14,974 nt of DNA from an uncultured cyanobacterium. GTDB lineage: Bacteria > Cyanobacteriota > Cyanobacteriia > Cyanobacteriales > Geitlerinemataceae. The notes beneath the pieces were generated by a model. It saw nothing but the letters and a program-made list of their open reading frames with translations, ran no database searches and was not told the origin of the DNA. The stretch lies in NCBI GenBank assembly GCA_937121005.1, contig CAKZKB010000201.1:1-14974 (forward strand), read 5' to 3'. A program made the position numbers and the translations under genes. Below are positions 6,666-14,277 of this stretch, piece after piece. The number at the start of each line of letters is the position of its first letter. The first letter of the stretch is position 1.

Positions 6666-7247
6666 GTGCTTCGGGAATTGCATCAGTTTTTTACATCGAA
6701 GTGTATCGTCGAATCGTCTAACGTCTGGGTCTGGGTAAGTTTTGTCGGCCTCTGTGCGTTGCTACCCTTTTTGCTATTCGATTTACTTCGCTGGCATTGG
6801 TTGAGAAGAAAACTGGGTCGATACGAGTTAAAATTAACTAGAGTCCATCTCTTCGCGTGGGTACTGCGACTTATAATGTTATTTCTCTTACTTCCAGGAT
6901 CGATCTTTTTTGCTGTTGACTTTATCAAGATTGCCAAAACAGACGGTTTGTTCTGTGTTTTCGATCGAACCTTAAATCTTGTCGCATTTTGGACAATGTT
7001 TGTGCATTGGGCATCCGGTGGTATTCGCTTAGAAATTCGAGAAGCAGGCATAGCATCATCATCAACATCGTTTTCAGTGGTAAAATGGGAAGAAATCGAC
7101 TCTTTCTCGTGGACGGGAAAAAACGACACTGTATTAACCTTGAAACTGGAAAACACAACGAAAACTTTCTGGGTTCCCCACGATCGCAAACCCGAGATCG
7201 ACTCTCTGCTAGCCGATCGCGGCCTCGATCGCGCAGATCCACCCTAG
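6666..7247 (+). CDS. Membrane-anchored protein of unknown function, paralogue 2
   Basis: The tandem partner of the gene at 5850, also 193 residues with a GTG start and a strong ribosome-binding site. It has the same plan: three hydrophobic segments (about 22-41, 60-85 and 100-119), a basic patch RWHWLRRKLG between the first two, then a C-terminal domain with IRLEIREAGI, VVKWEEIDSFSW and LLADRGLDRADPP. The first ~118 residues share only scattered identity with paralogue 1 (MLxELHQFF, SIFFAxDF), whereas the C-terminal domain differs at few positions. A role as membrane anchor plus conserved cytosolic module is inferred from layout only. The 275 bp from here to lepA hold palindromes but no clear gene. 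Confidence 0.8.
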   Translation: MLRELHQFFTSKCIVESSNVWVWVSFVGLCALLPFLLFDLLRWHWLRRKLGRYELKLTRVHLFAWVLRLIMLFLLLPGSIFFAVDFIKIAKTDGLFCVFDRTLNLVAFWTMFVHWASGGIRLEIREAGIASSSTSFSVVKWEEIDSFSWTGKNDTVLTLKLENTTKTFWVPHDRKPEIDSLLADRGLDRADPP

Positions 7248-7260
7248 TCAAACGCGATCG
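7076..7260. repeat. Duplicated 185-bp block, copy 2 (3' end of paralogue 2)
   Basis: Partner of 6260-6444 at an 816-bp offset, with 175 of 185 positions identical by hand count. The identity ends just after 7260, immediately at a GCGATCG motif, 13 bp beyond the stop codon. Confidence 0.9.
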
Positions 7261-7309
7261 TCTCTCGTACCATTTTCCGAAAACCGAAAATAGTGTTACA
7301 CTTCGGATT

Positions 7310-7332
7310 GGGCAAACGCCGTTTGCCCCTAC
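7310..7332. repeat. GGGCAAACG palindrome repeat
   Basis: Arms GGGCAAACG (7310-7318) and CGTTTGCCC (7320-7328) form a perfect 9-bp inverted repeat around one base, followed by CTAC. Reverse-complemented it reads GTAGGGGCAAACGG, a common cyanobacterial interspersed repeat. It lies in the 7248-7522 gap, which also holds an inverted repeat ATCGCGGCC/GGCCGCGAT (7373-7381 and 7420-7428) and a lone TACAAT (7445-7450) that could be a -10 box for lepA. Confidence 0.65.
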
Positions 7333-7522
7333 ATTCCGATTCCCATCTGTTGTATCAAGTCTGGAAATTGGTATCGCGGCCCCCGGCCGTTGACCGCAGG
7401 AAGCCCATTTTCAGCCACCGGCCGCGATCGCTCGCAAAAAGGATTACAATAAGTTAAGCTGTGCGCCTTCTCACCTCGGCGCAAGGTCGATCGACACTCT
7501 AGGCTCGAACTCTTAAATTAAT

Positions 7523-9334
7523 ATGACCGACGTACCCGTTTCTCGAATTCGCAACTTTTCTATCATCGCTCATATCGACCATGGTAAGTCCACTCTGGCC
7601 GATCGCCTGTTGATGCGGACTGGAACCGTCGAGAACCGCAAAATGAAACAGCAGTTCCTCGACAATATGGACTTGGAACGGGAACGCGGAATCACCATCA
7701 AGCTGCAAGCGGCCCGGATGAATTATACAGCTAAAGATGGGCAACACTACGTTCTCAACCTCATCGACACGCCAGGTCACGTTGATTTTTCCTACGAAGT
7801 CTCGCGATCGCTGGCTGCTTGCGAAGGTGCGTTGTTGGTCGTAGACGCATCCCAAGGAGTCGAAGCACAAACCCTCGCGAATGTCTATTTGGCCCTAGAA
7901 CACGACCTGGAAATTATCCCGGTTCTCAACAAAATTGACCTTCCCGGTGCCGAACCCGATCGCGTCATTGAAGAGATCGAAGAAGTGATTGGTTTAGAAT
8001 GTACTGGAGCCATTCGCGCTTCGGCTAAAGAAGGTATTGGTGTAGATGAGATCTTAGAGGCGATCGTCCGTTCCGTACCGCCACCGCAAGATACGGTTTC
8101 CCAACCTCTACGGGCCCTAATTTTTGATAGCTATTACGATGCCTATCGGGGTGTGATTGTCTATTTTCGGGTCATGGACGGAACGCTGAAAAAAGACGAT
8201 CGCATTCGGTTGATGGCTTCTAAAAAAGAATACGATCTCGATGAAATTGGCGTTTTGTCTCCTACCCAAATCCAGGTAGACGAACTCCACGCCGGGGAAG
8301 TGGGATATCTTGCTGCTGCCATTAAAACCGTCGAAGATGCCCGCGTTGGCGATACGATTACTTTAGCCACCGCACCGGCCGAGTCCCCGTTACCGGGCTA
8401 TACAGAAGCCAAACCGATGGTGTTTTGCGGCTTGTTCCCCACCGACGCAGACCAATTTGAAGACCTGCGCGAAGCCTTAGAACGGCTCAAACTCAACGAT
8501 GCTGCTTTGCAATACGAACCCGAAAACTCGACGGCGATGGGATTTGGGTTTCGCTGCGGTTTCTTGGGACTGCTGCACATGGAAATCGTCCAAGAACGGT
8601 TAGAACGCGAGTACAATTTAGACCTGATTACCACTGCACCATCGGTAGTCTACAAAGTTGAAAATAACGACGGCGAAACGATTTTAATCGACAACCCCAG
8701 TACCTTACCCTCTCCCAACGAACGCCGCAAAATTGAAGAACCCTACATCAACGTGGAAATGATTACTCCCGAAGAATATGTGGGGCCGTTGATGGAATTG
8801 TGCCAGACGCGGCGAGGCGAGTTTAAGGATATGAAATACTTGACTCCAACGCGGACAACTCTAGTTTACGAGTTGCCATTGGCGGAGGTGGTGACGGACT
8901 TTTTCGACCAAATGAAATCGCGCAGTCGCGGGTATGCGAGTATGGAATATGCTCTGATTGGCTATCGCGAAAACAATCTCGTGCGCTTGGATATTATGGT
9001 CAACCACGATCCGGTGGATGCGTTGGCGATTATCGTCCATCGCGACAAAGCCTATCCGGTAGGACGATCGCTGACAGAAAAACTGAAAGAATTGATTCCC
9101 CGCCATCAATTTAAGGTTCCCATTCAAGCCGCGATCGGTTCGCGAGTTATCGCCAGCGAACACATTCCCGCACTGCGAAAAGACGTACTGTCCAAGTGCT
9201 ACGGCGGCGATATTTCTCGGAAGAAGAAATTGCTGCAAAAGCAAGCCAAAGGGAAGAAACGCATGAAGGCGATCGGGACAGTGGACGTACCGCAAGAGGC
9301 GTTTATGGCCATGTTACAGATCGATCGCGGTTAA
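7523..9334 (+). CDS. lepA: Elongation factor 4 (back-translocating GTPase LepA)
   Basis: EF-4/LepA is a ribosome-associated translational GTPase, related to EF-G, that acts on stalled or mis-translocated ribosomes and in 30S biogenesis. The 603 residues match the usual length. G motifs are clear: P-loop AHIDHGKS at residues 16-23, switch I ERERGITIK ending at 60, switch II DTPGHVDF from 82, and NKID at 136-139. The family-specific C-terminal domain is present, with GFGFRCGFLGLLHMEI in the middle and a basic end rich in KKKLLQKQAKGKKRMK. Start ATG 7523 gives the standard N-terminus (IRNFSIIAHIDHGKS); the ribosome-binding site is weak. It appears to be transcribed alone. No anomaly was seen. 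Confidence 0.97.
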   Translation: MTDVPVSRIRNFSIIAHIDHGKSTLADRLLMRTGTVENRKMKQQFLDNMDLERERGITIKLQAARMNYTAKDGQHYVLNLIDTPGHVDFSYEVSRSLAACEGALLVVDASQGVEAQTLANVYLALEHDLEIIPVLNKIDLPGAEPDRVIEEIEEVIGLECTGAIRASAKEGIGVDEILEAIVRSVPPPQDTVSQPLRALIFDSYYDAYRGVIVYFRVMDGTLKKDDRIRLMASKKEYDLDEIGVLSPTQIQVDELHAGEVGYLAAAIKTVEDARVGDTITLATAPAESPLPGYTEAKPMVFCGLFPTDADQFEDLREALERLKLNDAALQYEPENSTAMGFGFRCGFLGLLHMEIVQERLEREYNLDLITTAPSVVYKVENNDGETILIDNPSTLPSPNERRKIEEPYINVEMITPEEYVGPLMELCQTRRGEFKDMKYLTPTRTTLVYELPLAEVVTDFFDQMKSRSRGYASMEYALIGYRENNLVRLDIMVNHDPVDALAIIVHRDKAYPVGRSLTEKLKELIPRHQFKVPIQAAIGSRVIASEHIPALRKDVLSKCYGGDISRKKKLLQKQAKGKKRMKAIGTVDVPQEAFMAMLQIDRG

Positions 9335-9422
9335 GATCGAATCCTGGGTTAAAAATAGGGAGTGTTTTTTGGTAGAATGAGCGTTGGCAATATCCTGTGC
9401 TGACCGAGAATAGCATGGATAC

Positions 9423-9491
9423 AAGCCCCCGCACTGAGGCGGGATAAGGGAAACCTGTTCCCTAGTCCAAGCCTCCGGCTTTAGCCCGAGG
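9423..9491 (+). mobile_element. Possible relic of an IS200/IS605-type right end
   Basis: After lepA comes a GC-rich structured stretch: CCCCCGC-ACTGAG-GCGGG (9426-9442), a purine-rich link, then the hairpin CCTCCGGCTTTAGCCCGAGG (9472-9491; two 4-bp stems around one C-C mismatch). Runs of the form GCCTCCGGCTTTAGCC are familiar from the right ends (omega-RNA region) next to tnpB genes in cyanobacteria. No tnpB frame is present. The identification is from memory of the motif, so it is tentative. Confidence 0.35.
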
Positions 9492-9541
9492 TCAACGTCT
9501 CGACTCCGCTCGACGTTGACCCTGAGCGTAGCCGAAGGGTC
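9491..9541. repeat. Two adjoining inverted repeats downstream of lepA
   Basis: GTCAACGTC (9491-9499) pairs with GACGTTGAC (9512-9520). Overlapping its end, GACCCT (9518-9523) pairs with AGGGTC (9536-9541), with GAGCGTAGCCGA as loop. Sequences of this type recur in cyanobacterial intergenic DNA. They could act as a transcription barrier between lepA and the EI24-type gene, but there is no T run. Confidence 0.6.
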
Positions 9542-9542
9542 A

Positions 9543-9570
9543 ATCCAAAATCCAAAATCCAAAATCCAAA
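9543..9570. repeat. Tandem 7-bp repeat, four units of ATCCAAA
   Basis: Four perfect consecutive copies of ATCCAAA end 6 bp before the first ATG of the EI24-type gene. The last unit runs into ATTGG, making CCAAAATTGG. Copy-number change by slippage would alter the distance between any promoter and the start codon. Confidence 0.85.
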
Positions 9571-9576
9571 ATTGGC

Positions 9577-10440
9577 ATGACTCTAATGCCCCCATCTTCG
9601 CCATCCTCAAAGCGATCGCCCCTAGGCGCGATCGCCGGAGCCACCTACCCCTTGCGAGCCGTCAAACTGGTGTGGGAAAATCGATCGCTGTGGGGATACG
9701 TGGGGTTTCCCATGTTGGTCAACGCCATCGTTTTTGCCCTGCTGTACGTGGGATTGTTGTTACCGGGACTGGAGGCGATCGATACGTTAACCCTACGCTT
9801 GGACGCGAGAATTGAAGCCTTTGTCGAAACGTCTTTACCGCCTTGGTTGAGCTTTTTATCGGGTTTGGCCGAAGCGATCGACATTCTTTTGCGCCTGGGA
9901 TCGATCGTCGGTTTATTTCTGTTGGTAGGCATTTTGTTGTCCCTGTTCGGGACAATTTTAGGCGCTCCCTGGTACGGACAACTGGCAGAAAAAATAGAAC
10001 GGATGCGCTTGGGGTCGGCATTTGTCCCGCCTCAAGAGGGCATCGGAGCCATGTTTCGCGACATTTGGCGGGCGATCGCCTACGAAGTCAAAAAGTTAGT
10101 TTTCGCCCTCGGTGCGAGTATTTTTTTGCTGCTGTTGAATGTCGTACCCGTTTTAGGGACGATCGCGGCCAGTTTTGGCGGTCTCATTGTCGGGTCAATT
10201 CTCGTCGGTTTGGACTTTTTCGATCCGGCCTTAGAACGCCGTCGGCTCCGGTTTCGCGATAAGTTAAAGGTGTGGTTCTCTCATCTTCCCGCAAGCGGAA
10301 CCTTCAGTTTCGTTTGTCTGTTTTTAGTCAGTGTTCCGTTACTCAACATTGTCACGACTCCGATCTGCGTAGCGGCGGGGACGTTATTTTTTTGCGATCG
10401 CATCTGGCATGAAGAATTCGCAGCAACAGATCCGATGTAA
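9577..10440 (+). CDS. EI24 / CysZ-like membrane protein
   Basis: An integral membrane protein of the EI24 domain family, which includes the bacterial sulfate transporter CysZ; the substrate here is not known. It has 287 residues, against about 250 for E. coli CysZ. A short Ser/Pro-rich N-terminus leads to GAIAGATYPLRAVKLVWENRS, then hydrophobic segments near 38-60, 95-135 (a long pair), 170-215 (probably re-entrant or paired) and 243-272. The C-terminal PLLNIVTTPICVAAGTLFF matches the family's proline-containing last membrane helix. The start is uncertain: ATG 9577 and ATG 9586 are both in frame, and neither has a ribosome-binding site because a tandem ATCCAAA repeat occupies that position. 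No sulfate-assimilation genes are nearby to support a transport role. Confidence 0.82.
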   Translation: MTLMPPSSPSSKRSPLGAIAGATYPLRAVKLVWENRSLWGYVGFPMLVNAIVFALLYVGLLLPGLEAIDTLTLRLDARIEAFVETSLPPWLSFLSGLAEAIDILLRLGSIVGLFLLVGILLSLFGTILGAPWYGQLAEKIERMRLGSAFVPPQEGIGAMFRDIWRAIAYEVKKLVFALGASIFLLLLNVVPVLGTIAASFGGLIVGSILVGLDFFDPALERRRLRFRDKLKVWFSHLPASGTFSFVCLFLVSVPLLNIVTTPICVAAGTLFFCDRIWHEEFAATDPM

Positions 10441-10444
10441 GGGC

Positions 10445-10456
10445 GATTCGCGAATC
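10445..10456. repeat. 12-bp perfect palindrome after the EI24-type gene
   Basis: GATTCGCGAATC is a perfect palindrome 4 bp after the TAA stop, followed by an A/T-rich ACTATTTTA. It could form a small terminator-like hairpin, but with no loop and no clean T run the call is weak. Confidence 0.35.
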
Positions 10457-10494
10457 ACTATTTTAGGCAAATGGTATTAGAGATTTCGGTACGC

Positions 10495-10575
10495 AGAAAC
10501 CCGGTTTCTTGCCTATAACCAGACAAGATTCGATTTTATCCTTTGAGAAACCGGGTTTCTACACCAGTTTATGCT
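10495..10575. repeat. AGAAACC palindrome element, copy D
   Basis: AGAAACCCGGTTTCT (10495-10509), a 36-bp spacer (10510-10545) and AGAAACCGGGTTTCT (10546-10560), followed by the long flank ACACCAGTTTATGCTAG in inverted orientation. The terminal TTCAGGT motif is not preserved on the left (TTTCGGTACGC may be its remnant) or on the right, so this copy looks older. The spacer matches copy B at 27 and copy C at 27 of 36 positions, in the same plus-strand orientation. It lies ~90 bp upstream of the hydrolase start. Confidence 0.8.
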
Positions 10576-10664
10576 AGGATCCCCGAACAGTTACAAAACA
10601 GCAATTCCATCGGACGCGATCTATGCTTTATAAAAACCATGGCGTTGAAAAGGTGAGGGGAGAA

Positions 10665-12452
10665 ATGAAGGGAAAACAACTAGCCGGATGGGTTGTATCG
10701 GTATCGCTATTTTTGTCTGTTGGTGTTGCTAGAGCCGCCGAGCGCATCTACGCCTCTTACGCCGTTTTAGAGCGATCGATCTCTGTTTCTGCCCTCGAAC
10801 ACTACGCCAAAACGGGAGAACTCGACGAAGATCTAGCCGTGTACGCTCGCTACGCCGATGAAGAAACCCTCGATCGCCTGCGCGAAGCCCTGACCTTGAG
10901 AGCCGAAGTCGATCCGATCGCCATTTCTCAATTCCTTTATACGCCGCAAGGGGAAAGCCTGTTGCGCCGCCTGGCCCGCGTCATTCGCCCTCCCATCACC
11001 CAGTCCCCCCGTCAGGAAAACGGTCGGGAACCGCCGGGATATTTCGGCTTGCGGGCCGCATTGCTGCTGGCTGCTACCGACAAAGACGGCTTGACATTGC
11101 TTAATGTCTTGCGTCAGTATCCCACTCGCGACCTGCAAGTGGATTTACAAAGTGCGTTGCAGATTGCTAACGAAGTGCGGCGGATCGTCAACCGCAGTCG
11201 CCGGGCCATTGCTTTGGTCGAACAAAGAGCCGCAGATGCCACCGCCGACACCGAAGTTCCCCTCGATATTAACTGGAATTCGCGATCGCTTTGGGGAGAA
11301 ACCACCAGCTGGACGCGATCGTCGGAATCGTTTGAATATCACGACTTGCAATCTCCCGATGACGACGATCTCCGCATAGTCAACTTCGATGTGTACTTGC
11401 CCGATCGCGGTGAGTCGCTGCCGATCGCCGTCATTTCGCACGGGTTGGGATCCGATCGGGGTTCGTTTGTCTATCTAGCCGAATACCTGGCCGCGCGGGG
11501 GTTTGCCGTAGCCGTTCCCCAGCATCCCGGTAGCGATTCCGAGCAACTGAATGCGGTTGTCGGTGGCTTTGCTGAAGAGGTGGCCCCGCCTTGGGAGTTC
11601 GTCCAGCGTCCCCTCGATGTCAAAGAAATGCTCGATCGCCTGGAAGAAATGGCGCAAAACGAGCCCGAATTTCGTCGTTTGAATGTCGATCGCGTCGGCA
11701 TTATCGGGCAATCTTTTGGCGGTTATACCGCATTGGCGATCGCGGGAGCCACTATCGATCTCGATGGGGCAATTACTAAATGCGTGGCAGACAATCAAGA
11801 AAATGCCTCTTGGAATACGTCGGTTTTATTGCAGTGCCAAGTCCGCAACGTCCTCCCCAAACTCGTGCGCCAAGCCACCGCCGCCGTACAACTCGAGTGG
11901 CTGGCGAACAATGCCAATCCGATTGCTGTCAGTCTCGACAAACTCGATTTTACCACCATCGAGGACGATCGCGTCAAAGCGGCGATCGCGGTTAATCCTA
12001 TTTCCAGCATTGTTTTCGGATCGGAAGGGATGAGTGCCATCGATATTCCGACCCTGATTGTGGCCGGCGGTGCGGATACGGTTGCCCCAGCATTATTCGA
12101 GCAAATTCGTCCCTTTACTTGGCTCGAAGTGACCCGAAAGTACCTCGTATTGGCAACACCCGGAACCCATTTTTCTTTCCTCGGCGAATCGACCCAACCT
12201 CCCGGAGAAAATGAGGGTGTCATTCCCATTCCCCCGGAGGTTATCGGCCCCAGTCCGGCGGTGGCGCAATACTATTTACAACGGCTGAGTTTGGCTTTTT
12301 TACAAACTTATGTCGCCAACAATCTCGAATATGCAGTCTACTTGCAACCCGCCGCAGTAGCGGAGTTATCCCAAGAATCAGTTCCGATCGCCGCGATCGA
12401 CGCTCTCTCGGAAACCGAACTCGATGAAGGATTGGTTCGCCGCACTCCTTAA
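10665..12452 (+). CDS. Secreted alpha/beta hydrolase with N-terminal DUF1400 domain
   Basis: A probable exported esterase or lipase, 595 residues, substrate unknown. ATG 10665 is chosen over 10623 because AGGGGAG lies just upstream and a typical signal peptide follows: MKGKQ, a hydrophobic core, then ARA-AERIY as likely cleavage site near residue 25. Residues ~26-150 (AERIYASYAVLERSISVSAL onward) match the cyanobacterial DUF1400 domain. The hydrolase fold follows: LPIAVISHGLGSDRG (oxyanion region), nucleophile elbow GQSFG with Ser350, acid candidate Asp471 in AGGADTVAP, and His502 in PGTHFSF. The arrangement resembles platelet-activating-factor acetylhydrolase-type enzymes. A large insert (about 370-440) between nucleophile and acid probably forms a lid. 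It converges on sppA with a 6-bp gap. Confidence 0.88.
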   Translation: MKGKQLAGWVVSVSLFLSVGVARAAERIYASYAVLERSISVSALEHYAKTGELDEDLAVYARYADEETLDRLREALTLRAEVDPIAISQFLYTPQGESLLRRLARVIRPPITQSPRQENGREPPGYFGLRAALLLAATDKDGLTLLNVLRQYPTRDLQVDLQSALQIANEVRRIVNRSRRAIALVEQRAADATADTEVPLDINWNSRSLWGETTSWTRSSESFEYHDLQSPDDDDLRIVNFDVYLPDRGESLPIAVISHGLGSDRGSFVYLAEYLAARGFAVAVPQHPGSDSEQLNAVVGGFAEEVAPPWEFVQRPLDVKEMLDRLEEMAQNEPEFRRLNVDRVGIIGQSFGGYTALAIAGATIDLDGAITKCVADNQENASWNTSVLLQCQVRNVLPKLVRQATAAVQLEWLANNANPIAVSLDKLDFTTIEDDRVKAAIAVNPISSIVFGSEGMSAIDIPTLIVAGGADTVAPALFEQIRPFTWLEVTRKYLVLATPGTHFSFLGESTQPPGENEGVIPIPPEVIGPSPAVAQYYLQRLSLAFLQTYVANNLEYAVYLQPAAVAELSQESVPIAAIDALSETELDEGLVRRTP

Positions 12453-12458
12453 AAACTG

Positions 12459-14249
12459 TTAGCGCAACTCCAAACGATAGGGCATTTTGCTGTAAACCCC
12501 CGAGGGATCGTTAAAGGTTGCCAGATCTTGCACCTGTTCGCGCACCTGTTGCCATTGCTGCGAAAGGGGATCGTTAGTGTCCGATCCGAAGAGATTTTCT
12601 AATAATTGAATTTCAAAGCTGGATGCTTTTGGATATTCTTCGATAACCCAATCTTCGCCTAACTCGGCTCGTTCGGCAGCCGCATTTACCGCGACATCTA
12701 AACCGCCCAGTTCGTCTACCAAACCGATATCGCGGGCAGCCGTTCCCGACCAGATTTTGCCTTGGGCAATGTCTTCAACCTGCGATCGCTCCATGTTGCG
12801 AGTTCGGGCTACTTCCGTTATAAAGCGTTCGTAAACGAGATTGACAAAATTTTGTAAAATCTGAATTTCTCGAGCCGTTTTCGGGCGAGACAGACTTTCT
12901 AAATCAGCCAGGGGATTGGTTTTAACAACATCCCAGTTGATGCCGTATTCGTTGGCGAGTTCCTGCACGTTCAACAGCAAACCAAACACGCCGATCGACC
13001 CGGTAATGGTGTTGGGATTGGCATAAATGCGATCGCCCGACATGGCAATCCAATAGCCGCCAGATGCAGCAACATTGCCCATAGAAACGATGACAGGTTT
13101 GACTTCTTTGGTCAGTTCCAACTCTCGCTTGATGACTTCCGAAGCCAAGGCGCTACCGCCAGGACTGTCAATTCTCAAAACGATCGCTTTCACGTCCTCT
13201 TCTTGGCGTAGCTTGCGGAAGATTTTGGCAAAACTATCGCCGCCAATTTGTTGCAGTCCCCCTTCGCCATCGACAATGGGGCCGCGGGCGTAAATGATGG
13301 CAATGCGGTTGTCATCAGTCGCAATTTCGAGCTCGTCTTTGAAGATTTCTGCCGTACTAGCGTACTCGGAAATTGACATTCCTCGAAACGGTTTGTCTTC
13401 TTCGTCTACTTCACTTAATTCTTGCAACTTCTGCACCACATCGTTATCCGTTGCTACCTCGTCAATGACTTGCGCGTTTACTGCTTCTTGGGCGAGCAAA
13501 ATGCCGCGACTGCTAGCAAGGGTTTGTAATTGTACCGCGTCGATGGGACGGTTCGCAGCCACCGAAACTCGCAACTCTCGCCACAGATCTTCGACTGTTC
13601 CTTGAAGTTGCGATCGCGCTTCATCGGAAAAGTTGTTGCGCGTAAACGGTTCGACGGCCGATTTATACGCTCCCGCCCGCACTACCTGAACGCCAACTCC
13701 GTAGCGATCGAAGGCCTCTCCTAAAAACATCACTTCGCTGGCGATTCCGTTGAATTCCATCGCTCCCAACGGATCCATCATCAATAGCGTCGCCGCCGAA
13801 GCTAGATAATATTCCGATTCCGTCCAATCGCGATCGTAGGCGTAAATCGGTTTTTCCGAGGCTCGAAATGCGTCGATGGCGTTGCGAACTTCTTCTAAAT
13901 TAGCCTGTCCGGTGGGCATGGAACCGGGAGTTCCTTTGATGTACAATCCCACAATGCGATCGTCAGTTGCCGCCGCTTCTAGACTTCTCAATACCATTCG
14001 CAAGGGCAAGATCCGCTCTCCATCTCCCACTAACGCCCGTTCGAGGGCTTCCTCAGTGCCGAGGGTGGGTTGAGTGTCGGCAATATTGACCCCCAGATCG
14101 AGGACTAAAATGGTTTTGTCTTCCACTTCCGGGCCGGCATCTCGGCTGGCGATCGCCACGATTATCGCAATTAAACTGCCGAAACTAAGGGCAGAAAACA
14201 GGGCAAAACCGACGACGCTAGCCAGGGCGTACTTGATAAAATCGCGCAT
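12459..14249 (-). CDS. sppA: Signal peptide peptidase SppA (protease IV), long form
   Basis: A membrane-bound serine protease that degrades cleaved signal peptides; in cyanobacteria SppA-type enzymes have also been linked to thylakoid antenna remodelling under light stress. The 596 residues correspond to the tandem two-domain form (E. coli SppA about 618). One N-terminal membrane helix lies at about 8-34. The general base is Lys196 in RAGAYKSAVEPF in the first domain, and the nucleophile is Ser396 in GNVAASGGYWIA in the second. The 200-residue spacing equals that of the Lys/Ser dyad in E. coli (209/409). DSPGGSALAS and ITGSIGVFG are also present. The ATG has no recognisable ribosome-binding site; the leader instead carries a repeated TTTAGGGATTAGG (plus-strand reading). 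It ends 6 bp from the convergent hydrolase gene with no terminator hairpin between them. Confidence 0.95.
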   Translation of the reverse strand: MRDFIKYALASVVGFALFSALSFGSLIAIIVAIASRDAGPEVEDKTILVLDLGVNIADTQPTLGTEEALERALVGDGERILPLRMVLRSLEAAATDDRIVGLYIKGTPGSMPTGQANLEEVRNAIDAFRASEKPIYAYDRDWTESEYYLASAATLLMMDPLGAMEFNGIASEVMFLGEAFDRYGVGVQVVRAGAYKSAVEPFTRNNFSDEARSQLQGTVEDLWRELRVSVAANRPIDAVQLQTLASSRGILLAQEAVNAQVIDEVATDNDVVQKLQELSEVDEEDKPFRGMSISEYASTAEIFKDELEIATDDNRIAIIYARGPIVDGEGGLQQIGGDSFAKIFRKLRQEEDVKAIVLRIDSPGGSALASEVIKRELELTKEVKPVIVSMGNVAASGGYWIAMSGDRIYANPNTITGSIGVFGLLLNVQELANEYGINWDVVKTNPLADLESLSRPKTAREIQILQNFVNLVYERFITEVARTRNMERSQVEDIAQGKIWSGTAARDIGLVDELGGLDVAVNAAAERAELGEDWVIEEYPKASSFEIQLLENLFGSDTNDPLSQQWQQVREQVQDLATFNDPSGVYSKMPYRLELR

Positions 14250-14250
14250 T

Positions 14251-14277
14251 TTTAGGGATTAGGTTTTAGGGATTAGG
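14251..14277. repeat. Direct repeat TTTAGGGATTAGG upstream of sppA
   Basis: Two exact copies of the 13-mer TTTAGGGATTAGG (14251-14263 and 14265-14277), followed by a partial third (TATTAGG). On the minus strand this is the pyrimidine-rich leader immediately before the sppA start codon and occupies the place of a Shine-Dalgarno sequence. The rest of 14250-14571 holds palindromes and promoter-like motifs but no gene. Confidence 0.8.

Noticed and set aside
8861..9295. A 144-codon open frame antisense to lepA, and similar long antisense frames under the restriction gene (3905-4291), the hydrolase (11795-12229) and paralogue 2 (6683-7189).
   Set aside because: They lie wholly inside well-identified genes, have no recognisable motifs, and are expected by chance from the codon bias of the opposite strand.
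9843..10262. A 139-codon plus-strand frame inside the EI24-type gene.
   Set aside because: It is an Arg-rich out-of-frame shadow of a clear membrane protein with no family features.
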